A DNA stretch of 64,000 bases from an uncultured Roseobacter sp. (GTDB taxonomy: Bacteria; Pseudomonadota; Alphaproteobacteria; Rhodobacterales; Rhodobacteraceae): positions 124,001-188,000 of the forward strand of contig NZ_CANMNK010000004.1 in assembly GCF_947499265.1 (NCBI RefSeq), read 5' to 3'. Every line of letters starts with the position of its first letter. Within the stretch, counting starts at the first letter, position 1. Made by a program: the position numbers and the translations under genes. The notes under the pieces were generated by a model that saw only the letters and a list, made by a program, of their open reading frames with translations, was not told the DNA's origin and did no database searches. This document shows, in pieces, positions 26,639 through 36,684 of this stretch.

Positions 26639-27319
26639 ATGTCCATCTGGTCCCGCATCTCTGACGCGTTGTCGGCCCTTGCTGCGGGTGAAAGCCTGTC
26701 GCAGGTCTTTGATCGTTTGCGCAGCCCGCGTGAACGATCAGTCGCATTTGCCATCGCGGTCATTGCCTTGGGGGCCAAGATGGCCAAGGCGGACGGACAG
26801 GTCACGCGCGACGAAGTCACGGCCTTTCGCGAGGTTTTCCATATTGCCGCCCAGGACGAAGCGGGCGCCGCAAAGGTTTTCAATTTGGCACGTCAGGACG
26901 TCGCGGGGTTCGAGGTCTATGCCGCGCGCATCAAGGCGATGTTCTCGGGGGAGCCGGAAACGTTGCGCGATTTGCTGGAAGGGCTTTTTCACATTGCGAT
27001 GGCGGATGGGTTTTACCACCCCAACGAAGACGCCTTTCTGGAACGTGTGACCGAAATTTTTGAGTTGCCGCAGGCGGAGTTCAAGGCCTTGCGCATGCGG
27101 TTTGCTCCCGAAACACATCAGGATCCTTACACCGTTCTGGGCGTGACGCCGGACACGCCACCCGATGAAATTCGTAAAGTCTGGCGCAAGCTGGTCCGCG
27201 AAAATCACCCGGACGCGATGATCGCGCGCGGAGTGCCTGAAGAGGCTGTGCACCTTGCACAAAAGCGCATGGCGGACATCAACCGCGCCTGGGATGAGAT
27301 CGCCGGTGTCATGAGCTGA
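26639..27319 (+). CDS. TerB plus DnaJ-domain co-chaperone (DjlA-like, no membrane anchor)
   Basis: The 226-residue protein has a TerB-like helical domain at residues 35-150 (KMAKADGQVTRDEVTAFREV and AMADGFYHPNEDAFLERVTE, with the acidic D-G metal-like pattern twice) and a C-terminal J domain from residue 163 with the HPD motif at 190-192. DjlA has the same order but a membrane helix at its start, which is not visible here. It would stimulate DnaK ATPase. ATG 26639 is chosen; the upstream frame begins in non-family sequence. Confidence 0.88.
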   Translation: MSIWSRISDALSALAAGESLSQVFDRLRSPRERSVAFAIAVIALGAKMAKADGQVTRDEVTAFREVFHIAAQDEAGAAKVFNLARQDVAGFEVYAARIKAMFSGEPETLRDLLEGLFHIAMADGFYHPNEDAFLERVTEIFELPQAEFKALRMRFAPETHQDPYTVLGVTPDTPPDEIRKVWRKLVRENHPDAMIARGVPEEAVHLAQKRMADINRAWDEIAGVMS

Positions 27320-28323
27320 TGCGGCTGGCGACGTATAATGTCGAGTGGTTCACCACGCTTTTTGACCGGGAAAACCGGCTTGAACCCAATGGTGAATGGT
27401 CTGCGCGCCATAACGTGACACGGGCCGAGCAGGCCGAAGCCCTGGGGGTTGTTTTCCGCGCGATGGATGCGGATGCGATCATGATCATCGAAGCGCCGGA
27501 TGCGAGTGGCAAACGACAAACCGTGCCCGCGCTGGAAGATTTTGCAGCGCATTTCGGGTTGCGCACCCGTGCTGCGGTGATGGGGTTCATGAATGATACG
27601 CAGCAGGAGATTGCGCTGCTCTATGACCCGGAGGCCCTGACGGCAAAACACGCGCCGCGATCCGGCACCGCGGATGTCCCGCGGTTTGATGGCACCTTCG
27701 AGATTGATCTCGACATCGATGCCACGCGCGACAGTGTCACGTTTTCCAAACCGCCGTTGGAGTTGGAGGTGACAACAAATGCCGGTTTCACCTTTCAGAT
27801 GATTGGCGCGCATCTGAAATCGAAAGCCCCCCACGGCGCGCGCAACCCAGCCCACGCGATGAAGCTGGCGATTGCCAACAGACGCAAACAATTGGCGCAG
27901 GCGGTCTGGCTGCGCGCCCGGATCGACCGACATCTGAACGAAAAAACACCGCTGGTGGTTTTGGGCGATCTGAATGACGGCCCGGGGTTGGATGAGTTCG
28001 AGGGGCTTTTTGGCCGCTCTTCCGTTGAAATTGTCATGGACGGGCCGGCGGGCGCGCTTTTTGATCCGCATGCCAGCCGGGCGCTGACCACGCGGCTGGG
28101 GCCCGTGCCGACGACCGCGCGTTTCTGGATCAAGCCGGAGAAGCGCTATTTGCAAGCGCTGTTGGACTACATCATGATCACACCCGATCTGCGGCAGCGG
28201 GGCGCTGCCTGGCGCATCTGGCATCCGCTGGATGATCCAGCCTGCTGGGCCGATGTTGAGCTGCGCGAGGCGCTGGTCATGGCATCGGACCACTTCCCCG
28301 TCACGATGGATTTGGACATCTGA
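27319..28323 (+). CDS. Endonuclease/exonuclease/phosphatase family protein
   Basis: The 334-residue protein starts MRLATYNVEWFTTLFD, the usual N-terminus of EEP-fold hydrolases (N ligand), and contains MIIEAPD (metal Glu), GAHLKSKAPHG (catalytic His), VVLGDLNDGPG (DxN) and the terminal SDHFPVTMDL (catalytic SDH). All core residues are present. The substrate could be nucleic acid or a phosphoester. No signal peptide. ATG overlaps the previous TGA (TGATG), showing coupling with the DnaJ-domain gene. Confidence 0.88.
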   Translation: MRLATYNVEWFTTLFDRENRLEPNGEWSARHNVTRAEQAEALGVVFRAMDADAIMIIEAPDASGKRQTVPALEDFAAHFGLRTRAAVMGFMNDTQQEIALLYDPEALTAKHAPRSGTADVPRFDGTFEIDLDIDATRDSVTFSKPPLELEVTTNAGFTFQMIGAHLKSKAPHGARNPAHAMKLAIANRRKQLAQAVWLRARIDRHLNEKTPLVVLGDLNDGPGLDEFEGLFGRSSVEIVMDGPAGALFDPHASRALTTRLGPVPTTARFWIKPEKRYLQALLDYIMITPDLRQRGAAWRIWHPLDDPACWADVELREALVMASDHFPVTMDLDI

Positions 28324-28360
28324 CCTCGAAGAATCGCCCATGGGTGGCTATATTGGCCGC

Positions 28361-28681
28361 ATGAAACAGGTTCTAATTGCCCTTGCTGTGTTGCATTTCG
28401 CTGTCCACCCCGTGCGGGCAGAGGACAAGGACGCGCCGTCAATGATGGAACGCGGGGCGCAGCAATTCCTCGAAGGATTGCTGCTTGAAATGGAACCGGC
28501 ATTTGAGAGCATGCGTGGTTTTATGGATGAAATGGGGCCCGCCTTTGCGGACCTGATGGGACAGATCGAAGACTGGTCCGCCTATGAAGCGCCGGAGATA
28601 TTGGACAACGGCGACATCATCATCCGTCGCAAACCGGAAGAGATATCGCCAGAAGAAGAGCCACCGCAGATTGAGCTTTAG
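28361..28681 (+). CDS. Small secreted acidic protein, unknown function
   Basis: From ATG 28361 the 106-residue product has a signal peptide (MKQVLIALAVLHFAVHPVRA) and then an acidic, Met-rich helical region (LEMEPAFESMRGFMDEMGPA) ending in PEEISPEEEPPQIEL. An in-frame ATG at 28340 would spoil the signal. This type of protein is common in rhodobacteral genomes and may be annotated as an AAA+ family-like or hypothetical protein; I cannot assign a function. Its TAG stop overlaps the ppx stop (TTAG at 28678-28681). Confidence 0.75.
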   Translation: MKQVLIALAVLHFAVHPVRAEDKDAPSMMERGAQQFLEGLLLEMEPAFESMRGFMDEMGPAFADLMGQIEDWSAYEAPEILDNGDIIIRRKPEEISPEEEPPQIEL

Positions 28682-30258
28682 CTCCGCGCCGAGCGCACTT
28701 TCTTGATCTGAACGTCCGCTCCGAGAGATGACGCCAGCGACATCAGCCTTGCCTCGGCGACCTCCCCGAAAAGCGGCACCATGTCAGGTGTCAGCCGCAG
28801 GTGCAGTTCCTTTTTCTTGGGAAACCAGCGCAACGTGCCGCGTTCCGCATCCTGCGTCATCCACAACATCGCGCCGAACCGCATGGCCTTGCCCAGAATC
28901 TCCGCTTCGAGCTGAGACTTTTCGTCAATCAAATCATAGAGATCCGCAAAACGGGTGCCTTCGCGTTTGTTGGAATAGCGGTGCAGCAGCGCCAGCCCGA
29001 GAAAGACCCGTTCCGAGTGTTTCAGACCGCCCAGATTGGCGCGGGTGGCATTGTCAAAACAGGTTTCCGCCCGGTAATCGGGATGCGCCCGCCAACTGAC
29101 ATCATGCAGCAGACAGGCGGCCTTGATCAACCGGCGGCGCGGCAGGGGCACCGATTTGAAAATCGGGTGGATGAAGGCATAAAGCGATTTGCCAAACCCG
29201 GGCATGCGCGCGTCCTTGGCCTCGGCGAAACGGCAGGCTTCGATCAGGGGGTCCCGGTCGCGCAGGCGTTGAGGCATTTGTTCATAGAGCATGCCCTCAC
29301 GGATGCCGTAGCTGGAAATCGCGATGTCCTTGGGCCGAAAGCTCTTGATCAGGCGCCCCAGAACTTCGGTCGCGAGTGGGACCAGGCTCATCCGTGCCGA
29401 GGAGATGCCGCAGGCGCTGCGCAGCTCTTCCAGATCGGCCTTTTGGATGAAATTGACGGTCTCGCTAACCGTGCGCGCCGTCATGCGGTATTCATGCAGA
29501 ACTTGCAGGGGGTAGCCGCGCCGATACATGTCAATCCGGGCGATGGCGCGCCAGGAGCCCCCCACCAGAAACAGCCTGTCACGTTGCTTGCCCATGACAT
29601 CCTGAAGCTGCGTCATGGTCTGTTTGATATGGGCTGCACGGCCTTTCTTGCCGCCCTTCAACTCGCGCAGTTTCAAGGGGCCAAGCGACGATGTCACCCG
29701 CCGCCCGACGCGCCCGTCGGAGATTTCGGCCAATTCCATCGACGATCCGCCGATGTCGCAGACCAGCCCGTAGGAGCCGGGCCAGCCCAGCAAGACGCCT
29801 TGCGCGGACAGGCGCGCTTCTTCTTCACCGTCGATGACCCAGATCCGCAGCCCGGTTTCGCGCCTGACCTCCTCCCGAAAATCAGCGCCATCGCTGGCGT
29901 CGCGCACCGCGGCGGTGGCCACAACCGTCAGCTCCGGCAGGCCCATGCCCTGGGCCAGATGCTGAAAGCGGCGCAGGGCGCTGAGCGCGCGCACGCGCCC
30001 CTCGGGGTTCAGTTTGCCGCTTTCCGACAGACCGGCACCCAGCGCACACATGATCTTTTCGTTGTAGAAATAGGCTGGCGACCGCGCCGCGCCATCAAAC
30101 ACCACCAAGCGCACAGAGTTCGATCCGACATCGACAACACCCACACGCGACAGCGCCCGTGCACTAGGATCATCAAAAAGGGGTCTGCCGAAAAATCCCA
30201 TGTCCGGGTGGTCTGTCTGCGACGCCGCGCGTCCGGGAAGTGTGGTGGTTTCAGTCAT
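28678..30258 (-). CDS. ppx: Exopolyphosphatase / Ppx-GppA phosphatase
   Basis: The 526-residue protein carries the ASKHA fold motifs of Ppx/GppA: VGVVDVGSNSVRLVVFD near residue 40, ATAAVRDASDG, GEEEARLSAQGV and the DIGGSSMELAEI phosphate loop. A C-terminal HD-like helical region (ACLLHDVSWRAHPDY) follows. It releases phosphate from polyphosphate or converts pppGpp to ppGpp. It lies 90 bases downstream of ppk1 on the same strand, the normal ppk-ppx pairing, so polyphosphate making and breaking are co-expressed. An N-terminal tail of about 37 residues looks disordered. Confidence 0.92.
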   Translation of the reverse strand: MTETTTLPGRAASQTDHPDMGFFGRPLFDDPSARALSRVGVVDVGSNSVRLVVFDGAARSPAYFYNEKIMCALGAGLSESGKLNPEGRVRALSALRRFQHLAQGMGLPELTVVATAAVRDASDGADFREEVRRETGLRIWVIDGEEEARLSAQGVLLGWPGSYGLVCDIGGSSMELAEISDGRVGRRVTSSLGPLKLRELKGGKKGRAAHIKQTMTQLQDVMGKQRDRLFLVGGSWRAIARIDMYRRGYPLQVLHEYRMTARTVSETVNFIQKADLEELRSACGISSARMSLVPLATEVLGRLIKSFRPKDIAISSYGIREGMLYEQMPQRLRDRDPLIEACRFAEAKDARMPGFGKSLYAFIHPIFKSVPLPRRRLIKAACLLHDVSWRAHPDYRAETCFDNATRANLGGLKHSERVFLGLALLHRYSNKREGTRFADLYDLIDEKSQLEAEILGKAMRFGAMLWMTQDAERGTLRWFPKKKELHLRLTPDMVPLFGEVAEARLMSLASSLGADVQIKKVRSARS

Positions 30259-30348
30259 GCAGACATCCGGTATTTTGCAGGGACACCCTGTTCAATAATC
30301 GCGCTTGGGTCAATGTTCCTGACCCCGCGCCAAAGGGGCGATGTCGGA

Positions 30349-32523
30349 TCAGTCTTCGGTGTGGGTCAATTTGGGCACATCGGACGCGCCCGCAGACCCC
30401 CGCCCGGAAAGCGAGGGGTTCTCCATGAAGAACCGGTGGCAGTTGAAAGCAAAAGCACCCTCAGGCACCGGTGGGCGGTCGAAGACACCATCAGGCCCCA
30501 TGACCCAGCTTTGCGCGACATCGGCGAGGTTGGCGGCCATGATCTGGCTGACAATCTGCGCTTTGACCGTGGCGTTTTCGATCTCAACCAGGGTTTCGAC
30601 GCGGCGGTTCAGGTTGCGCCCCATCCAATCCGCGGATGAGATGAAAACGCGCGCTTTTTTGTGCGGCAAACCGTGGCCATTGCCAAAACAGACAATGCGG
30701 GAATGCTCCAGAAAGCGCCCGACAATCGATTTCACCCGGATATTGTCGCTCAGACCTTTGACACCGGGCCGCAAGCCGCAAATCCCGCGGATCACCAGGC
30801 TGATTTTCACCCCCGCCTGGCTGGCGGCATAAAGCGCGTCGATGACTTCGCTGTCGATCAGCGAGTTCATCTTGGCCCAGATCACCGCGGGTTTGCCTGC
30901 GCGTGCGTGCTCGGCCTCCGCCGCAATCAGCTCCAGCAAACGTGGTTTCAGAGTCGTCGGAGAGATCGCGAGGTTGTCGAGGCTTTCGGGCAGCGCATAG
31001 CCAGAGAGATAGTTGAAGACCTTGGTCGCATCCCGCCCCAGACGCGGGTCGCAGGTGAAAAGCGACAGATCGGTATAAATCCGTGCCGTGATCGGGTGGT
31101 AGTTGCCGGTGCCATAGTGGGTGTAGGTGACAAGCTGGTTGCCCTCACGCCGCACCACGGTGGAAATCTTGGCGTGCGTTTTCAGGTCGAGAAAGCCGTA
31201 GACCACATGCGCGCCCGCGCGCTCCAACCTGCGGGACTGGCGAATGTTCGCGGCCTCGTCAAAGCGGGCCTTCAGTTCTACCAGCGCGGTCACGGATTTG
31301 CCGTCCTCCGCCGCCTCGCAGAGCGCCTCGACAATCGGGCTGTCGCGTGAGGTGCGATAGAGCGTCTGTTTGATCGCAACGACCTTGGGGTCCCGGGCGG
31401 CTTGCTGCAAAAACCGCACCACCATATCGAAGGTTTCATAGGGGTGATGCAGCAGCATGTCCTTTGATCGGATGGCCGCGAGCAGATCCCCTTCGTGGTC
31501 GGTCACCCTTTCAGGCACGCGCGGCGTGAACAGCGACCACAAAAGATCGGGGCGACTGTCCAGAACAAGCTCCTTGAGATCCGCCGCGCCGATCATGCCA
31601 TTGATCTCGATGACCTCGCTCTGCTCCACACCGAGCTCTTCCATGATCACGGCCTTGAGCTTTTCCGGCGCGCCCGGGGAATGGGTCAGCCGTACGACCT
31701 CCCCACGTCGGCGGCGTTTCAGGGCCACTTCGAACTCCCGCACGAGGTCTTCGGCCTCTTCTTCCACTTCCAGATCGCTGTCCCGAAGGACGCGGAATTC
31801 GAAATAATCCTTGAGCTTGTAGCCCGGAAACAGGCCGGAAATGTTCAATACCAGAAGTTCTTCGAGAGGTAGAAAGCGGCTGTTCCCGTCTTCGGCAGGC
31901 AGGGCAATGAAACGGTCAATCTGCGCTGGGATCGGCAAAAGCGCCTGCAGCGGGCGTTTGTCAGAGGTGCGTTCGAGCTGCAGCGCCAACGCGTAGCCGG
32001 TGTTGGGGATGAAAGGGAAGGGATGCGCGGGATCAATTGCCAGCGGTGACAGGACTGCAAAAACCTGCGTCAGGAAAACCTCTTCGAGGTATTTGCGATC
32101 CTTTGCCGAGAGATCAGCGCTGCGCAGCAGCGAAATGCCTTCGCCTTCCATCTCTTTCAGCAGGGCGACCAGCACGCGTTGCTGTGTTTCCAGCAGCTGG
32201 CGAGCGTTTTCATCAATCAAGGCCAATTGCTCTGTCGGGCTCAACCCGTCTGCCGCCGGGGTGGTGTTCCCGGCATGGGCAAGCTCGCGCAGACCGGCGA
32301 CGCGCACCGTATAGAATTCGTCCAGATTGGTGGCTGAAATCGACAGAAACCGCAGCCGTTCCAGCAAGGGAACGCGGGGATTTTCGGCCTCCTGCACCAC
32401 CCGCCAGTTGAACCCCAGCCAACTGAGTTCTCGGTTGAAAAAACGGGCGGGTCCGCTGGCATCAAGATCTGGCATCTCGGTGGCGGCGGGGAAATCGGCA
32501 GTCAGAAAATCGGCTTGTGTCAT
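30349..32523 (-). CDS. ppk1: Polyphosphate kinase 1
   Basis: The 724-residue enzyme polymerises the terminal phosphate of ATP into polyphosphate. The N-domain starts [20 protein letters not shown], the head domain has [18 protein letters not shown], and the catalytic domains show [35 protein letters not shown] (phosphorylated His) and [14 protein letters not shown]. Length and motifs are typical of PPK1. It is transcribed toward ppx; hdaA lies upstream on the same strand with a 44-base gap. Confidence 0.96.
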   Translation of the reverse strand: MTQADFLTADFPAATEMPDLDASGPARFFNRELSWLGFNWRVVQEAENPRVPLLERLRFLSISATNLDEFYTVRVAGLRELAHAGNTTPAADGLSPTEQLALIDENARQLLETQQRVLVALLKEMEGEGISLLRSADLSAKDRKYLEEVFLTQVFAVLSPLAIDPAHPFPFIPNTGYALALQLERTSDKRPLQALLPIPAQIDRFIALPAEDGNSRFLPLEELLVLNISGLFPGYKLKDYFEFRVLRDSDLEVEEEAEDLVREFEVALKRRRRGEVVRLTHSPGAPEKLKAVIMEELGVEQSEVIEINGMIGAADLKELVLDSRPDLLWSLFTPRVPERVTDHEGDLLAAIRSKDMLLHHPYETFDMVVRFLQQAARDPKVVAIKQTLYRTSRDSPIVEALCEAAEDGKSVTALVELKARFDEAANIRQSRRLERAGAHVVYGFLDLKTHAKISTVVRREGNQLVTYTHYGTGNYHPITARIYTDLSLFTCDPRLGRDATKVFNYLSGYALPESLDNLAISPTTLKPRLLELIAAEAEHARAGKPAVIWAKMNSLIDSEVIDALYAASQAGVKISLVIRGICGLRPGVKGLSDNIRVKSIVGRFLEHSRIVCFGNGHGLPHKKARVFISSADWMGRNLNRRVETLVEIENATVKAQIVSQIMAANLADVAQSWVMGPDGVFDRPPVPEGAFAFNCHRFFMENPSLSGRGSAGASDVPKLTHTED

Positions 32524-32567
32524 GCAGGCCTTTTAGGGGGTGCTGTGTGAAACTTGTGTGACATTTA

Positions 32568-33239
32568 TCAACCGGCCCCCTTGTCATTGTCCAGCAACTG
32601 GGCTGCAAGTGCCCGTGATACTGGGCGTTTTTGTGCCAATGAGGCTGCGTCGAGCTGATCGACCAGCGCACGGGCATCGGCAAAAGACCGGGGCATGCGG
32701 CGGATCAGATAGGGAATGAGGTCTGCTTTTGGGGTGAGTTGCCGATCCGCAAAGAGTTTGGCCAGTACCGCGCTCAACAAGGTGTCATCGGGAGCCTCCA
32801 GCGCGGCGGTGGGGGCGGCGGCGATGCGGCTTGCCAGATCGGGCAGGGTGAGGCCCCAGTCACGTACCGGCGCCCGACCGGTGAACAAAAGCGCGTGGCC
32901 TTCTGCCAGCGCCAGATTGTGCAGGTGAAAAAGCGCGGTTTGGGCCGCAGGATCATTGGCGATCAAGGGCACATCTTCCACCGCAACGGCACTCTGGGAC
33001 AAAAGCGGTACGTCTTCATCACGGATGTCTTTTGCAGCTCTGATCGTGGCGTTCATGCGGCTGGCCCAGACATGAACCAAGTGGGTTTTGCCAGCTCCTT
33101 CCGGCCCGGTCAGCACCAGCTTGCCGCGCTGCAGGCTTTCGACCATGGCCAGAGCCATCGCGTTTGATGGCGCGACCATAAAGTCGGCGCGCCCCAGCGC
33201 CGGGACGCTTGGCAGATCAAATCCGAGTTGCTCAGGCAT
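32568..33239 (-). CDS. hdaA: DnaA-related AAA+ protein HdaA (regulatory inactivation of DnaA)
   Basis: The 223-residue protein is a shortened DnaA: it begins MPEQLGFDLP, close to the clamp-binding QLxLF-type motif seen in Hda proteins (here QLGFDL), has Walker A GPEGAGKTHL near residue 48 and the AAA+ lid region SRIAAAPTAALEAPDD with LIRRMPRSF, and lacks the DNA-binding domain IV. HdaA in alphaproteobacteria promotes ATP hydrolysis by DnaA together with the clamp. The start at 33239 lies right after the stop of the AI-2E gene (33241). Confidence 0.88.
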   Translation of the reverse strand: MPEQLGFDLPSVPALGRADFMVAPSNAMALAMVESLQRGKLVLTGPEGAGKTHLVHVWASRMNATIRAAKDIRDEDVPLLSQSAVAVEDVPLIANDPAAQTALFHLHNLALAEGHALLFTGRAPVRDWGLTLPDLASRIAAAPTAALEAPDDTLLSAVLAKLFADRQLTPKADLIPYLIRRMPRSFADARALVDQLDAASLAQKRPVSRALAAQLLDNDKGAG

Positions 33240-33240
33240 G

Positions 33241-34308
33241 TCAGTCCTCGTCGCGTCCGGAGAGGCCGCGGTAGAGCAGGGATTGCTTGTATTGATCGAC
33301 CGCAAACCGTGCGATCACGCCGATTGCGGCGGCGACGGGCACCGCCACCAGCATGCCCACGAACCCGAACAAAGCCCCGAAAACCGAAAGCGCGAGGATC
33401 AGCCAGACCGGGTGCAGCCCGACGGAATTGCCGACCAGCTTCGGGGTCAGGATATTGCCTTCGACCACCTGACCGATCGCGAAAATCCCGGCGACCATCC
33501 CGATGGACAGCCAGTCCCCCCAGAACTGGAAGAGCGCAAGCCCGATGGCGAGCGCCCCGCCGATCAGCGCGCCAAGGTAGGGGATGAAGGTCACCAACCC
33601 GGCAATGAAGCCCACAACCAACCCGAATTGCAGCCCGACGATCATCAGGGCGACCGCATAATAGGTGCCGAGGATCAGGCAGACGGTGCCCATGCCGCGG
33701 ATGAAAGAGGCCAGCGTCCTGTCGATTTCTCCGGCGAGTTGGCGGATCGTTGCCGCATGATCGCGCGGCAAAAGCTCATCGATGCGGGCCACCATGCGGT
33801 CCCAATCCAGCAGCAGATAGACCGAGACCACAGGAACGATGACCAACAGCACCACCACATTGAGGATCGACGCGACCGACCCAAGAGCGGTTTCCAGCAG
33901 TTCCGCACCCCGGCTCTTGATGGTCTCACCGACGGTATCGATGGATTGGCGCAGGGTCGAGCCTGCGTCCAAAAGCGATGGGAAACGTTCGATGAGGAAC
34001 GTGCTGATGCTTCTGGCGTATTCCGGGGCCACGTTGAACAGCTGCAGCGCCTGATTTGTCAGTGTCGGGATCACCAGCAGGGCCATCATCACAAAGACCA
34101 GGATACAGGCGATGGTGATAATACCTGTCGCAGCGATACGGCTCAGTCCCAGACCTTCCAGCCGGTCCGCAACCGGGTCCAGGAAATAGGCGATGGCACC
34201 GCCCAGAACGAAGGGCAGCAACACATGCCCAAGCGACCACATCAACACCAGAAAGACCGCCATGGCGATCCCCCAATAGGTCAGCTGTTTGTGTACGGGC
34301 AGGGCCAT
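33241..34308 (-). CDS. AI-2E family transporter (PerM-like)
   Basis: The 355-residue membrane protein has the eight-helix plan of the PerM/AI-2E exporter family: an N-terminal pair (MAVFLVLMWSLGHVLLPFVL), a long amphipathic middle part and the C-terminal GFIAGLVTFIPYLGALIGG and GNILTPKLVGNSVGLHPV motifs. Despite the name, the cargo is uncertain. ATG at 34308 has GGAG six bases before it and is preferred over 34347. It is one base ahead of hdaA on the same strand, as in other Rhodobacterales where this pair is conserved. Confidence 0.9.
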   Translation of the reverse strand: MALPVHKQLTYWGIAMAVFLVLMWSLGHVLLPFVLGGAIAYFLDPVADRLEGLGLSRIAATGIITIACILVFVMMALLVIPTLTNQALQLFNVAPEYARSISTFLIERFPSLLDAGSTLRQSIDTVGETIKSRGAELLETALGSVASILNVVVLLVIVPVVSVYLLLDWDRMVARIDELLPRDHAATIRQLAGEIDRTLASFIRGMGTVCLILGTYYAVALMIVGLQFGLVVGFIAGLVTFIPYLGALIGGALAIGLALFQFWGDWLSIGMVAGIFAIGQVVEGNILTPKLVGNSVGLHPVWLILALSVFGALFGFVGMLVAVPVAAAIGVIARFAVDQYKQSLLYRGLSGRDED

Positions 34309-34422
34309 AAGCGCTCCATGGATCGGGATACTGGTGACATCGCCCATGCGTGCGGGTGTTTCAAGCCAATAAAGGAACAGGCCGCTTGCGGCCCCGCGAT
34401 CACTGCACCGCTAAAACGCATG

Positions 34423-34449
34423 AAAAAGGCCCCGCACATTGCGAGGCCT
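34423..34449 (-). terminator. Intrinsic terminator of the fasciclin gene
   Basis: On the minus strand AGGCC-TCGC pairs with GCGG-GGCCT around AATGT, followed by TTTTT. It lies 21 bases beyond the stop codon at 34471. Confidence 0.8.
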
Positions 34450-34470
34450 ATGTGTTTCTGTGCCTTGGGG

Positions 34471-34986
34471 TCAGTGGCAGTCGGGACGTGTCCCTGGCAG
34501 CAGCACCTTGTCCACGACGTGGATCACACCGTTGTCTGCTTCGATGTTGGCCACAACCACCGTGGCGGTTTCGCCTGTGCCATCAGCGATGGAGACGCCA
34601 TCCGCCCCTTTGGAGATGCACAGACGCTGGGAGGCCAAGACCGGTTTGAAGTAGGTGGAGCCGTTCGGGATCATCTCTGCCGTCAGCTTGCGGTCATCAA
34701 CGTGGTAGAGCAGGACGTCTGTTAGTTGCCCCTTGTTTTCGGGCTTGAGCAGGGTTTCAACCGTGCCCTCTGGCAGCGCTGCGAAGGCATCGTTGACCGG
34801 CGCGTAAACGGTGAAGGGGCCGGGACCCTGAAGCGTTTCCACCAGACCTGCTGCGGAAACCGCTGCCACCAGCGTGGAGAAGCGCTCGTCGCCGGAAGCA
34901 ATCTCAACAATGTCGGCGGCCTGAGCGGCGGTGCCGAGGGTCAATGCGATTGCAGCGGCGGCTGCGATTTTACGAAAATGTGTCAT
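34471..34986 (-). CDS. Secreted fasciclin-domain protein
   Basis: The 171-residue product has a signal peptide (KIAAAAAIALTLGTAAQA, cleaved near residue 23) and one FAS1 domain: FSTLVAAVSAAGLVETLQGP, GPFTVYAPVNDAFAALP, LTDVLLYHVDDRKLTAEM and ADNGVIHVVDKVLLP. FAS1 proteins are secreted adhesion or surface proteins; two cysteines near the C-terminus (LCISK, DCH) could form a disulfide. It has its own terminator and stands apart from the neighbouring gene pair. Confidence 0.93.
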   Translation of the reverse strand: MTHFRKIAAAAAIALTLGTAAQAADIVEIASGDERFSTLVAAVSAAGLVETLQGPGPFTVYAPVNDAFAALPEGTVETLLKPENKGQLTDVLLYHVDDRKLTAEMIPNGSTYFKPVLASQRLCISKGADGVSIADGTGETATVVVANIEADNGVIHVVDKVLLPGTRPDCH

Positions 34987-35222
34987 GGGTGGTCCCTTTG
35001 CTGAAGTTCATACATGCCTGTCTGACATGTGAAGCTTACGGCAGGTTGGGGCCCCCGGATCAGCGCCCTCGCGGCTTTGTGAGAAACGTGTAATATTTGC
35101 ACACGTCATGAATTGCCGCCCGCTTCTGGCCGCTTGGGGATTTGGAAGGGGCCGGTTTCGCGATTGCGGGTCCCTTTGCTTTGGCCTAATCAGGGCTGGA
35201 TCGAAACTCGAGAGGACGTCCC

Positions 35223-36614
35223 ATGCGTTTGACCCGTTATTTCCTGCCCGTGCTGCGCGAAAACCCAGCGGAGGCGCAGATTGTGAGCCACCGGCTGATG
35301 CTGCGTGCGGGCATGATCAAGCAGAATGCCGCGGGGATCTATTCGTGGCTGCCGCTGGGGTTCAAAGTGCTGCGCAAGCTGGAAAACATCGTGCATGAGG
35401 AACAGGCGCGCGCGGGCCACATCGGGATGTTGATGCCCACGCTGCAATCGGCTGACCTCTGGCGTGAAAGCGGGCGCTATGATGCCTATGGCGATGAGCT
35501 GCTGCGCGTCCGGGACCGGCAGGACCGCGATATGCTCTACGGGCCCACCAATGAGGAGATGATCACCGACATCTTCCGCAGCCATGTGAGCAGCTACAAG
35601 GATCTGCCGCTGACGCTCTATCACATCCAGTGGAAATTCCGCGATGAGATGCGCCCGCGGTTTGGTGTGATGCGAGGCCGCGAGTTCTTCATGAAAGACG
35701 GGTATAACTTTGATCTGACAAAGGAAGACGCGCTGCACGCCTACAACCGGCATCTGGTCAGCTATCTGCGCACCTATGAGCGCATGGGGCTGCAGGCGAT
35801 CCCAATGCGGGCGGACAGTGGCCCCATTGGCGGGGATGACACGCATGAGTTTCTGGTTCTGGCCGACACCGGCGAATCTGAGGTCTTCTATGACAGCGCC
35901 GTGACCGATCTGACGTTCGGGGATCGGGAAATTGACTATGACAGCGTGGAGCAATGCGCAGGCGTGCTGGAGGAGTTCACGTCCAGATATGCGCGCACGG
36001 ATGAGACCCATGATGAAGCGCTGTTCAATCAGGTCCCCGAAGAGCGCCGCCGCACCGCCCGCGGGATTGAGGTGGGCCAGATCTTCTACTTTGGCACCAA
36101 ATATTCCGATGCGATGGGCGCCACGGTGCAGGGCCCCGACGGCAAGCCAACGCCCGTACACATGGGCAGCCACGGCATTGGGGTCAGTCGCCTTGTCGGC
36201 GCCATCATCGAGGCCAGCCATGATGACAAGGGGATCATCTGGCCCGAGGGGGTGACGCCCTATCACTGCGGGATCGTGAACCTGAAACAGGGCGACGCCG
36301 AGGCGGATGCTGCCTGCGAAAGCCTCTATGCCGGTTTGCAGGCGCTGGGGCTTGAGCCGCTCTATGATGATCGCGACGAACGCGCTGGCGGTAAATTCGC
36401 AACGATGGACTTGATCGGGCTACCGTGGCGCATCACGGTCGGCCCGCGTGGCCTGAAGAACGGTGTCGTGGAGCTGACCAGCCGACGCACGGGGGAGAGC
36501 GAAGAGCTGCCGCCTGAGCAGGCCGTCAAGAAGATCGCAGAAATCTACAGCGGCCATCACACCAGCGAGCACGTTCAGATGATGGGCAACAGGTCGTTCC
36601 ACACATATATCTAA
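35223..36614 (+). CDS. proS: Prolyl-tRNA synthetase, short alphaproteobacterial type
   Basis: The 463-residue class II synthetase charges tRNA-Pro. Motif 1 ([19 protein letters not shown]), motif 2 ([20 protein letters not shown]) and motif 3 ([16 protein letters not shown]) are all visible, and the C-terminal anticodon domain has [19 protein letters not shown]. The editing insertion of the long bacterial type is missing, as is normal in alphaproteobacteria. The tail [17 protein letters not shown] seems about 15-20 residues longer than I expect. A GGAC stretch precedes the ATG. Confidence 0.95.
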   Translation: MRLTRYFLPVLRENPAEAQIVSHRLMLRAGMIKQNAAGIYSWLPLGFKVLRKLENIVHEEQARAGHIGMLMPTLQSADLWRESGRYDAYGDELLRVRDRQDRDMLYGPTNEEMITDIFRSHVSSYKDLPLTLYHIQWKFRDEMRPRFGVMRGREFFMKDGYNFDLTKEDALHAYNRHLVSYLRTYERMGLQAIPMRADSGPIGGDDTHEFLVLADTGESEVFYDSAVTDLTFGDREIDYDSVEQCAGVLEEFTSRYARTDETHDEALFNQVPEERRRTARGIEVGQIFYFGTKYSDAMGATVQGPDGKPTPVHMGSHGIGVSRLVGAIIEASHDDKGIIWPEGVTPYHCGIVNLKQGDAEADAACESLYAGLQALGLEPLYDDRDERAGGKFATMDLIGLPWRITVGPRGLKNGVVELTSRRTGESEELPPEQAVKKIAEIYSGHHTSEHVQMMGNRSFHTYI

Positions 36615-36684
36615 GGCTTTGCGGCGAAGTCGCAGTCTGTTAGGGTCTGCGCCATGCCGCCGGGGGGCGAGCAGGAGCGCAGGT

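Noticed and set aside
28801-30639. Plus-strand frame of 612 residues
   Set aside because: Antisense to ppx and the end of ppk1; composition and lack of motifs mark it as a shadow.
33088-34725. Plus-strand frame of 545 residues
   Set aside because: Covers hdaA, the AI-2E gene and part of the fasciclin gene in antisense, with repetitive polar composition.
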